From: Spirochaetales bacterium
GTDB lineage: Bacteria; Spirochaetota; Spirochaetia; Treponematales; Treponemataceae
NCBI GenBank assembly: GCA_003252395.1
Contig: QKEL01000012.1
Span: 186,001 to 250,000, forward strand
Reading direction: 5' to 3'
DNA: 64,000 bases
The stretch's first letter is position 1. The number at the start of each line of letters is the position of its first letter. Below the pieces are notes generated by a model, which did no database searches, was not told where the DNA came from, and saw only the letters and a list, made by a program, of their open reading frames with translations. Both the position numbers and the translations under genes were made by a program. Shown in pieces: positions 1-7,117 of this stretch.

Positions 1-109
1 AAAGCGGGGCGTGAGGGGCATCATGATACGGGACAGTATACCGGAGCCCCCGGTCCCGCACCGTGACTAGGTCACCGTTTCGGAACGGGAATCCGACGCC
101 GGCCGATCG

Positions 110-1036
110 CTATCGCTTCGTGAGCCTGCCGATAATCGGGTCCTTTTGCCGCCAGTTTTTGTTTACCTTCACCTGCAGGTCGAGCTGTATGTGATAGGGG
201 AAAATCTGATTGAGTTCCTTTTGGGCCTCGGTGCGGATCTTCTTGATCATCGAGGCCCCCTTCCCGATCACCATGGACTTTTGGCTTTCGCGCTCCACCA
301 CGAGGAACGACCGCACCCACAGCTCCTTGCCGTTTCGCCGCATTTCCAGGTCCGCGATCTCCACGTAAATCGCGTGGGGAATCTCCTCCCGGGTATTGAG
401 CATCGCCTTTTCCCGGATTATCTCCGCGATTCGGAAGTCGACGTCCTGGTCGGTGTAGAATTCCTCGGGATACAGGATGTCGCCCTCGGGAGCCAGGTCG
501 AATAGCCGCACGAGCAGGGGGTCGATATTCGTGTCTTTCTCGGCGGAGATCTCGAAAATTCGGTCTTCGGGAATTTCGGGAAGATGCTGGGCGAGGAAGG
601 CGCGGACGGGTCCGGTCTTTGCCGAGGCGAGATCGGTTTTGTTGATGCCGACGACGACCCTCGCGCTGGCGCGGGCGAGCATATTCGCGATGAGTTCCTC
701 TTCCCGCCCCGGCTCCCGCGCGGCGTCGATCAGGTAGAGGATGGCGTCCGCCTCGGGCAGGCGGTCATGGGCGATGCCCCGCAAAAGCTGGTTGAATTTC
801 TTGTCGGACTCGTGATAGCCGGGGGTGTCCACGAAGACGAGCTGGCCGCGGCTGCCGTTCACGATGCCGCGAATGGCGTTCCGCGTGGTCTGGGGCACGG
901 GAGAAACGATGGAAACCTTCTCGCCGCAGGCGGTATTCAGGAAGGTGGATTTGCCGGCGGAGGGCCGGCCGATGATCGCCACGACGGCGGAGAGCTTTTT
1001 GCCCCCCGCCGGGGCGTTATCTTTGGTATCGGACAT
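110..1036 (-). CDS. era: GTPase Era
   Basis: Era is a GTP-binding protein that binds 16S rRNA and assists 30S subunit maturation. The 308-residue product has the G1 loop GRPSAGKS at residues 23-30, a G3 motif DTPG, a G4 motif NKTD, and a C-terminal KH-type RNA-binding region with the family pattern GKGASMIKKI. Length is normal for the family. It lies 8 nt after rnfB and has no clear Shine-Dalgarno, so it is probably translated from the rnf message. The stop codon is TAG, which shows that TAG is a normal stop in this genome. Identification is secure. Confidence 0.97.
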   Translation of the reverse strand: MSDTKDNAPAGGKKLSAVVAIIGRPSAGKSTFLNTACGEKVSIVSPVPQTTRNAIRGIVNGSRGQLVFVDTPGYHESDKKFNQLLRGIAHDRLPEADAILYLIDAAREPGREEELIANMLARASARVVVGINKTDLASAKTGPVRAFLAQHLPEIPEDRIFEISAEKDTNIDPLLVRLFDLAPEGDILYPEEFYTDQDVDFRIAEIIREKAMLNTREEIPHAIYVEIADLEMRRNGKELWVRSFLVVERESQKSMVIGKGASMIKKIRTEAQKELNQIFPYHIQLDLQVKVNKNWRQKDPIIGRLTKR

Positions 1037-1044
1037 GTGTCCGA

Positions 1045-1863
1045 TTATTGCACGAGGGCGACCTTCTCTTCAATCAGGGCAAGCACGTGGGTGGGACAGG
1101 ATTTCACGCATTCGCCGCAGGAATCGCACAGGGAGTAATCCACGACCGGTATTCCGTCGGTCACCTTGATGGCGAGCTTGGGGCAGACCTTCTCGCACTT
1201 CATGCACTTGATGCAGCCGATCTTGCAGTCCTTGATTACCTGGGCCTTCCGCGGGTTGCGGTTGGAACACAGGGCGACGGCGCCCTTTCTCTCGAAGGGG
1301 GTCAGGGTCAGCGTGCGCTGCGGGCACTCGGCCACGCAGATGCCGCATCCCGTGCACTTGGCGTAGTCCACGTGGGGAAGCCCGTCGGCCCCGACGTGAA
1401 TCGCGTCGAAGGGGCACGCGACCTCGCAGTCCCCGAAGCCCATGCAGGCGTAGTCGCAGAGCTTCGTCCCGTTTACCGAGAGCTTCGCCGCCCGGCAGGT
1501 TTTAACGCCGACGTACTCGGCCTTGGGCTTGCAGAATTCGGTCGATCCCTGGCACAGGAGCATGGCGACCTTCTTTTCCGCCGATCCTTCCACGCCCATG
1601 ATGCGGCCCACCTCGGCCGCGCACGAAGCGCCCCCCACCGGGCAGGCGTTTACCGGGGCGTCCCCGCGAACGATGGCCGCCGCGAGCCCGTCGCAGCCCG
1701 GATAGCCGCAGGCGCCGCAGTTGGCGCCCGGCAGCGCGGCCCGCACCGCAGACTCGGTCGGGTCCACCTCGACGTGGAAAACCTTCTTGAAAAAACCGAG
1801 CAAAAAGCCGAGCAGGGCCGAAAGAACCAGGGATACGACAAGGGTTGTCACGATTACGTTCAT
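1045..1863 (-). CDS. rnfB: Rnf complex subunit RnfB (ferredoxin-type Fe-S protein)
   Basis: RnfB is the polyferredoxin subunit of the membrane Rnf complex (ferredoxin:NAD+ oxidoreductase) and is thought to take electrons from reduced ferredoxin. The 272-residue protein begins with one membrane helix (about residues 5-25), followed by the cysteine cluster [14 protein letters not shown] typical of RnfB. Several further CxxCxxCxxxCP clusters follow, for example [12 protein letters not shown] and [12 protein letters not shown], enough for multiple 4Fe-4S centres. It is last of six rnf genes in the order C-D-G-E-A-B, as in acetogens, with era immediately downstream. Confidence 0.96.
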   Translation of the reverse strand: MNVIVTTLVVSLVLSALLGFLLGFFKKVFHVEVDPTESAVRAALPGANCGACGYPGCDGLAAAIVRGDAPVNACPVGGASCAAEVGRIMGVEGSAEKKVAMLLCQGSTEFCKPKAEYVGVKTCRAAKLSVNGTKLCDYACMGFGDCEVACPFDAIHVGADGLPHVDYAKCTGCGICVAECPQRTLTLTPFERKGAVALCSNRNPRKAQVIKDCKIGCIKCMKCEKVCPKLAIKVTDGIPVVDYSLCDSCGECVKSCPTHVLALIEEKVALVQ

Positions 1864-1875
1864 CTCATCAGCTCC

Positions 1876-2454
1876 TTATTTAATCAGCCCGGAGAAACCG
1901 CCGAAGGCCATGGACAGCAGGGCGGCCGCGATAAAGAGAATCGGGGTCCCCTTTAGGAAGGAGGGAATCGGGGCGATCTTGATCCGCTCGCGAATGCCCG
2001 CGAGGAGGAGGAGCGACACGATAAAGCCCGCCGCGGCGCCGGTGGCGTATACGATCGATTCGGTAAAGCTGTAGCCCTTCACGATCACGTCGAAGGTAAC
2101 CGCGAGGATCGCGCAGTTCGTCGTGATCAGGGCGAGGTACACGCCCATGGAACCGTACAGCGCCGGGGCCGACTTCTTCAGGTAGAATTCCACCAGTTGC
2201 ACGAGGCTCGCGATGACCAGGATAAAGGTCAGGATCTTCATGAACTCGAGGTGCAGGGGAACGAGGACGAAGTTATACAGCGGATACGTCACCGCGGTGG
2301 CGAGAACGGTCACGAAGAGGACCGCGATGCCCATGCCCGTGGATTTTTTCACGTCGGTGGACATGCCGATGAACGGGCACAGCGCGAGGAAGCGCATGAG
2401 CACGACGTTCTGAATGAGCATGGCCGAGAGGAATATGCTCAGATACGGGTTCAT
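1876..2454 (-). CDS. rnfA: Rnf complex membrane subunit RnfA
   Basis: RnfA is an integral membrane subunit of the Rnf ion pump, homologous to RnfE and NqrE, and its inverted pair with RnfE is thought to form the ion path. The 192-residue product is almost entirely hydrophobic with about six helices. It opens with the family-typical stretch LSIFLSAMLIQNVVLMRFLA and contains an invariant-looking TTNCAILAVTF segment with the conserved cysteine. Its start overlaps the end of rnfE by 4 nt (ATGA), indicating translational coupling. Confidence 0.96.
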   Translation of the reverse strand: MNPYLSIFLSAMLIQNVVLMRFLALCPFIGMSTDVKKSTGMGIAVLFVTVLATAVTYPLYNFVLVPLHLEFMKILTFILVIASLVQLVEFYLKKSAPALYGSMGVYLALITTNCAILAVTFDVIVKGYSFTESIVYATGAAAGFIVSLLLLAGIRERIKIAPIPSFLKGTPILFIAAALLSMAFGGFSGLIK

Positions 2455-3062
2455 TTGGCCGCTCCTTTCTTTTCAAGCATGCGGGTAAACAGGAGATTCA
2501 GCGCGATGAACATGCCGAACACGAAAAAGCCGCCCGGGGATTGGGCGAAGAAGCCGACGGTATAGGCCTCGGGAATAACGCGGAGACCGAGCACGGTGCC
2601 CGCGCCGATCAGTTCCCGCACCAGCGAGATGCCCACGAGAACCCAGGTATAGCCGAGCCCCATGCCGAGGGAATCGAACACCACCTCGTCCACGGATCGC
2701 TTGGAGGCGAAAGACTCCACGCGGCCCATGATGATACAGTTTACGACGATGAGGGGAATGAATACGCCCATGGACTTCGACAGTTCCGGGGTGAACGCCT
2801 GCATCGACAGGTCCACGATCGTGGTGAACGAGGCGATGACGATGATGAACACCGGTATGCGGATCGAGTCGGGAATGAGCTTGCGGAACAGGCTGATAAT
2901 GATCTCGCTCATGAGGAGCACGAAGGTCATCGCGATGCCCATGCCGATTCCGTTGGCCACCGTGGTGGTGACCGCGAGCGACGAACAAAGCCCGATCATC
3001 AGCGCGAGAAGAGGGTTCTCGCGGACGAGGCCGTTCGTGAACAGTTTTCCGTAGTTTTTCAT
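2451..3062 (-). CDS. rnfE: Rnf complex membrane subunit RnfE
   Basis: RnfE is the second NqrD/E-type membrane subunit of the Rnf complex. The 203-residue hydrophobic protein has about six helices and conserved family segments: FTNGLVRENPLLALMIGLCS near the N-terminus and IPLIVVNCIIMGRVESFA in the middle, with the cysteine expected to help bind the intramembrane Fe-S cluster shared with RnfA. It sits 15 nt after rnfG and overlaps rnfA by 4 nt. Confidence 0.95.
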   Translation of the reverse strand: MKNYGKLFTNGLVRENPLLALMIGLCSSLAVTTTVANGIGMGIAMTFVLLMSEIIISLFRKLIPDSIRIPVFIIVIASFTTIVDLSMQAFTPELSKSMGVFIPLIVVNCIIMGRVESFASKRSVDEVVFDSLGMGLGYTWVLVGISLVRELIGAGTVLGLRVIPEAYTVGFFAQSPGGFFVFGMFIALNLLFTRMLEKKGAAK

Positions 3063-3077
3063 GACGGTCTCCTTATA

Positions 3078-3629
3078 TTACCGGGCGGCGAGGAAGGCGT
3101 CGGCCTTCGTCGCGGCGAGCTTCACGAGGTTCGCGACCGCCTTGGAGGAGATGGTCGCGCCGGAAATGGCGACAACGTCCTGGCCGACCTTGAACGAGTC
3201 CCGGGCCGGCTTGGCCGTGAACTGGTCGATGAAGGGCGACTTCGCGGTTTTGGTGCCGAGCCCCGGGGTGTCGGAGTTGGCGAGGAACCGGAGGGGCTTC
3301 AGCTTCCCGTCGGTGCCCACGCCCACGACGACGGTGGAACTCCCGTAGGTCGGGCCGGTCACCTGAATGACCATGCCGATGGTGAGCGAGTCCGATTTCG
3401 CGAGGTAAGCCTTGTCGAAGGTCACGTTCTTCACGCCCGAATCCAGCTTCTCGCTCACGGCCTCAAAGGACGCGGCCTCGGGGAATACCACCTTGAGGGC
3501 GGCCTGGGTTTCGCGCTCCGCGGCGGCGGCAATAAGCGGCGACGTCGCCTGGTACACGAACGCGAGGCCCACGCAGGCTACCACGGCGTACGCGGCGAGG
3601 GAAAAGGAAAGCTTGAACATGGTTTTCAT
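3078..3629 (-). CDS. rnfG: Rnf complex flavoprotein subunit RnfG
   Basis: RnfG is the periplasm-facing flavoprotein subunit with covalently bound FMN. The 183-residue protein has an N-terminal membrane helix (about residues 8-28) and an FMN-binding domain. The flavinylation motif SGATISS lies at residues 156-162, so the predicted FMN-linked residue is Thr159. The GLGTK segment before it matches the family. No flavin transferase gene (apbE) is visible in this window, so it must be encoded elsewhere. The start overlaps the end of rnfD by 4 nt. Confidence 0.95.
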   Translation of the reverse strand: MKTMFKLSFSLAAYAVVACVGLAFVYQATSPLIAAAAERETQAALKVVFPEAASFEAVSEKLDSGVKNVTFDKAYLAKSDSLTIGMVIQVTGPTYGSSTVVVGVGTDGKLKPLRFLANSDTPGLGTKTAKSPFIDQFTAKPARDSFKVGQDVVAISGATISSKAVANLVKLAATKADAFLAAR

Positions 3630-4645
3630 TTGGCGCCCCCCTGGGCGGCGCCCGCTTTAGCGGGCTTTACCCAGCCGTATTTCTTCACGATGATCCGGTT
3701 CAGGAAGGGCACGACCGAGTTCATGATGAGAATGCTGAACATGACGCCTTCCGGGTAGCCGCCGGCCACGCGGATAAGGCCCGTGATAAGGCCGCAACCG
3801 ATGCCGAAGATGATCCGACCCATGGGGGTTACGGGGCTCGTGGCGTAATCGGTGGCCATGAACACGGCGCCGAAAACGAGACCGCCGGAAAGAAGGCTAA
3901 TCAGGGGGTCTATTCCCGCTATCCAGGAAACGGCCACGGCGGTGGCCATCATGGAAACCGGGGCCCTCCAGTCGATCACTTTCATCGCGACGAGCAGGAC
4001 GAAGGCGATAAGGATGAGGAAGACGGGAGACTCACCGATGGAGCCCGCGCGCTGTCCCAAGAAGAGCTTGAGGTACACGTCGGGGGCGGCGGTAAGGCCG
4101 AGCTTGGCGGCGATCGCGCCCGCGTCGAGCACGGGGTTCTCGCCGGGCTTCACGTAGGAGAGGGTCGTCGCGGCGGACACCGCGTCCAATCCGGTGAAGG
4201 GCTTCGTCCACTTGGTCAGGCTGGTCGCGAAGCTCACGAGGAGGAACGCGCGGCCAGAGAGCGCGGGGTTGAACACGTTCGCCCCGAGCCCGCCGAAGAA
4301 TTCCTTGGCGATCACGATGGAGAAGAACGCGCCGAGCGCGGTCATCCATACCGGCGTCGATGGAGGCAGCACGAGGGCGAGGAGGAGGCCGGTAATCACC
4401 GCCGAATAATCGCCGACCCGGATATCCTGCTTGGTAAGGGCCCGAAAGCCCGCCTCAAAGCCGACGGTGCACGCCACGGATACCACGATGGTTACCAGGG
4501 CGGGAATGCCGTAGAGCCACACGCCGAAGGCGGCGATGGGCAAGAGGGCCGTTACTACCGCGAACATCACGTGACTGGTGGTCAGCGGAACCGAGTAGTG
4601 CGGGCTCGAAGAGAGGTAAATTTCGTTTCTGTCGGATTCTGCCAT
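3626..4645 (-). CDS. rnfD: Rnf complex membrane flavoprotein subunit RnfD
   Basis: RnfD is an NqrB-like membrane flavoprotein of the Rnf complex. The 339-residue protein has roughly eight to ten helices. The motif SAATTLS at residues 157-163 corresponds to the covalent FMN site of RnfD/NqrB, with the likely attachment residue Thr160. Conserved family segments such as KEFFGGLGANVFNPALSGRA and ATDYATSPVTPMG are present. It follows rnfC by 2 nt and overlaps rnfG by 4 nt. Confidence 0.96.
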   Translation of the reverse strand: MAESDRNEIYLSSSPHYSVPLTTSHVMFAVVTALLPIAAFGVWLYGIPALVTIVVSVACTVGFEAGFRALTKQDIRVGDYSAVITGLLLALVLPPSTPVWMTALGAFFSIVIAKEFFGGLGANVFNPALSGRAFLLVSFATSLTKWTKPFTGLDAVSAATTLSYVKPGENPVLDAGAIAAKLGLTAAPDVYLKLFLGQRAGSIGESPVFLILIAFVLLVAMKVIDWRAPVSMMATAVAVSWIAGIDPLISLLSGGLVFGAVFMATDYATSPVTPMGRIIFGIGCGLITGLIRVAGGYPEGVMFSILIMNSVVPFLNRIIVKKYGWVKPAKAGAAQGGAK

Positions 4646-4647
4646 TC

Positions 4648-6030
4648 TTATTTCCCTTTAGCCGCTTCTTTCGCGGCGGCTTTGGCTGCCTGCTTTTGCA
4701 TTTCCGCGCGGACCTGGGCCTTGCCGATCCGGAACCGCTGTACCAACTTGATTCGGGCAGGGCACACGTAGGCGCAGGTTCCGCATTCCACGCAATCCAT
4801 CAGTCCGCACCGTTTCGCTTCCTCAAGGTTATCCGCCTTCAGGGCCCTGATAATGAGCACCGGGGAAAGGCGGCAGCTGCAAACCTGCATACAGCGGCCG
4901 CAGCCGATGCACGGGGTTTCCTCGAGAAGGGTCGTTTCCTTCTCGGTGAGGAACAGCACGCCGGAGGTATTCTTCTGAACGGGGAAACTCGCGCTTTTCA
5001 TTGCAAACCCCATCATGGGCCCGCCGGAAATGATTTTCGCCGTTCCGGGCTTCAAGGTCACGACCTCGGGAATAAGGTCGCCCACAAGGGTCCCGATGGG
5101 CACGGAAACGTTCTTCGGGGTCAGGCAGGCGCCTCCCGAAACGGTCAGGCCCCGCTCGATCAGGGGTTTTCCCTCGCGGAACGCCTCGGAAAGGGCCTTC
5201 AGTGTTCCCACGTTCGCCACGGCGCACCCCGCCGCGGAGGGGAGTCCGCCGGAAGGAACCTGCCGGCCCGTAACGGCCTCAATAAGCATTTTCTCGCCGC
5301 CCTGGGGGTACTTGGTCTTGAGTAGCTGCACCCGGATTTTATGGGCGCCGGCGCCGACGGGATATGCCCTCTGCGCGGCGATGGCCTTCTCAAGGACGGG
5401 GACCAGATCGGCTTTGTTGTCCTCAAGGGCGATAACCCCTTCGGGAGCCCCGGTAATATGCATGGCTATGGCGACGCCGTCCACGACCTTGGAAGCCTGA
5501 TCGCGCATGGTCCGCGCGTCTATGGTGAGGTAGGGCTCGCATTCCGCGCCGTTGGCGATCAGATAGTCGATTTTCGCGCCCTTGGGCGGGTTAAGCTTCA
5601 CGTGGGCGGGAAAGGCCGCTCCGCCCATACCGACCAGCCCGGCATTCCGTACCCGGGCAAGGGCTTCCTCGCGGGTACAGGTAAACGGATCAAGCGCGCT
5701 CATATAATCGGTCCTGTCGGAACCGTCCGCCTCGATCACGATACACGGAACGTCCGCGTTACCGGTAACCAAATGGGTTTCGATTTTCTTCACGGTACCC
5801 GCAACCGAGGCGTGCACCGGAGCCGACATGAACGCGTCGGATTCGGCGATCTTTTGGCCTTTCGCGACCGCGTCGCCGACCTGAACCAACGGCTTGTTCG
5901 GGGCGCCGCCCTGAGTCACCGGTATCCAAACGGTCTTTGTCGAAGGAAAGCAGGACTCGACGGCAAGCTCCTCCGTCAGTTCTTTACGCTCGGGCGGATG
6001 CACGCCGCCCTTGAAGGTTTTGATACTCAT
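4648..6030 (-). CDS. rnfC: Rnf complex NADH-binding subunit RnfC
   Basis: RnfC is the soluble NAD(H)- and FMN-binding subunit, related to the 51-kDa subunit of complex I. The 460-residue product has an N-terminal barrel-sandwich region, an SLBB-type region, and two C-terminal 4Fe-4S motifs, CIGCGRCMQVC and CVECGTCAYVCP. An Ala/Lys-rich tail closes the protein. It is the first gene of the rnf operon. There is no Shine-Dalgarno before the ATG (the preceding bases are CTCCCCT), but a -35/-10 pair ends 7 nt upstream, suggesting a leaderless message. Confidence 0.95.
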   Translation of the reverse strand: MSIKTFKGGVHPPERKELTEELAVESCFPSTKTVWIPVTQGGAPNKPLVQVGDAVAKGQKIAESDAFMSAPVHASVAGTVKKIETHLVTGNADVPCIVIEADGSDRTDYMSALDPFTCTREEALARVRNAGLVGMGGAAFPAHVKLNPPKGAKIDYLIANGAECEPYLTIDARTMRDQASKVVDGVAIAMHITGAPEGVIALEDNKADLVPVLEKAIAAQRAYPVGAGAHKIRVQLLKTKYPQGGEKMLIEAVTGRQVPSGGLPSAAGCAVANVGTLKALSEAFREGKPLIERGLTVSGGACLTPKNVSVPIGTLVGDLIPEVVTLKPGTAKIISGGPMMGFAMKSASFPVQKNTSGVLFLTEKETTLLEETPCIGCGRCMQVCSCRLSPVLIIRALKADNLEEAKRCGLMDCVECGTCAYVCPARIKLVQRFRIGKAQVRAEMQKQAAKAAAKEAAKGK

Positions 6031-6037
6031 AGGGGAG

Positions 6038-6067
6038 ATACTAGCCTTATGAATACCTCAACGTCAA
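6038..6067 (-). promoter_or_regulatory. Predicted promoter of the rnf operon, leaderless type
   Basis: On the minus strand TTGACG (6067-6062), an 18-nt spacer and TAGTAT (6043-6038) precede the rnfC ATG by only 7 nt. Transcription starting the usual 6-8 nt past the -10 would begin at or next to the A of the ATG. Read by eye; no experimental support. Confidence 0.5.
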
Positions 6068-6121
6068 GAGAATCAAAATCACATTATATAGGTAAGAAAA
6101 TATCGAAATCAGTGTTATTGG

Positions 6122-6140
6122 GATAAATATTTATCGATAA
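6122..6140. repeat. Overlapping AT-rich palindromes upstream of rnfC
   Basis: Positions 6122-6135 (GATAAATATTTATC) form a perfect 14-bp palindrome, which overlaps a second perfect palindrome, TTATCGATAA, at 6131-6140. They lie in the short A+T-rich gap between the polyprenyl synthase stop and rnfC, about 55 bp upstream of the rnf -35 box. They may be an operator or a weak terminator for the upstream gene; the sequence alone cannot decide. Confidence 0.35.
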
Positions 6141-6154
6141 AAAAGATTTTATTA

Positions 6155-7117
6155 CTATTTTGACCGATCAATAAACGACGTAAAAACCCGCTCCAATTCA
6201 TCGCGGGCATAAGATGCGGGAATCCGGGCGAGATCGTTCAAGGAACGGTCGCGATAGGCCTTCGCGCGCGCCGCGGCCTCCTCGATAGAGCCCGTCGCGG
6301 CCACGATTTTGGCGATTTCCGAGCCGGCGCCGGAACCGATCGCCTCGTGCGTCAGAAGGGGGGCCAGGGTTTCGGGGGTTTCCCGGAGGGCCAAGGCAAG
6401 CGGCAGGGTACAAAACCCCTCCGCAAGGTCGTTCCTCACGGTTTTTCCGGTTTCGGTCTCGCTACCGGTCCAGTCGAGAATGTCGTCCTGTATTTGGAAC
6501 GCTATGCCCGCTGCCCACGCGGCCCGCGATACGGCGGAAACGATCCGTTCGGGGGCCTTCGCCTCCACGGCGCCCGCGCGGGCCGCCAGGGCAAACAGGG
6601 TGGCGGTTTTTCCGCCGATTTTCCGAAGGCAATCGCGCACGCTCGGCGTAAAGTCCCAGCGCCCGGCATCCTGCCGCATTTCCGCGCTTACGATAATATC
6701 GATGGCGCGCGCGAGGTTCCGGGCGTTCTCCGGGCTGGAGCGCTCGGCGGCCAGCAAAAAACACCGGGAAAAGAGCCAGTCACCCGCCAGCACGGCGTCT
6801 TTTTGGCCGGTAACCACGTGTACCGCGGGGAGGCCCCGGCGCGAGGGGGAGTCGTCTATCACGTCGTCATGGATAAGCGTGGCGGTGTGCAAAAGCTCCA
6901 CCGCGGCCGCCAGGGGCCTGATGCGCTCGGGCGCGTACTTGCCCGTCATGGCGGAAAGAAGGAGGATTCGGGGGCGCAGGAATTTTCCGCCGGCACGAAA
7001 GAGGGCGCCGACCGACGCGGTAATGTTCGCGTTCGCGGCGCCCCTTCCGGTCCGCAGGGCTTCGTCTATCACCTTGCGGACTTCGGCGAGTTCCTGTTCT
7101 AGGAAATCTGAATTCAC
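6155..7117 (-). CDS. Polyprenyl diphosphate synthase
   Basis: This trans-isoprenyl diphosphate synthase condenses isopentenyl diphosphate units onto an allylic primer. It has 320 residues from the GTG at 7117. That start overlaps the upstream TGA as GTGA and fits the family N-terminus better than longer frames. The first aspartate-rich motif is DDVID at residues 84-88, the second is DDILD at 211-215, and GGKFLRPR precedes them. Long-chain (heptaprenyl/octaprenyl-type) enzymes making quinone side chains or undecaprenyl precursors fit; chain length cannot be read here. Coupling to a type II NADH dehydrogenase-like gene hints at a quinone role, unusual for a fermentative spirochaete. Confidence 0.88.
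   Translation of the reverse strand: MNSDFLEQELAEVRKVIDEALRTGRGAANANITASVGALFRAGGKFLRPRILLLSAMTGKYAPERIRPLAAAVELLHTATLIHDDVIDDSPSRRGLPAVHVVTGQKDAVLAGDWLFSRCFLLAAERSSPENARNLARAIDIIVSAEMRQDAGRWDFTPSVRDCLRKIGGKTATLFALAARAGAVEAKAPERIVSAVSRAAWAAGIAFQIQDDILDWTGSETETGKTVRNDLAEGFCTLPLALALRETPETLAPLLTHEAIGSGAGSEIAKIVAATGSIEEAAARAKAYRDRSLNDLARIPASYARDELERVFTSFIDRSK

Noticed and set aside
2541..3758. Long plus-strand open frame (405 codons) across rnfE and rnfG.
   Set aside because: It is antisense to well-identified Rnf genes, has Arg/His/Gly-rich shadow composition typical of G+C-rich DNA, and lacks a ribosome site.
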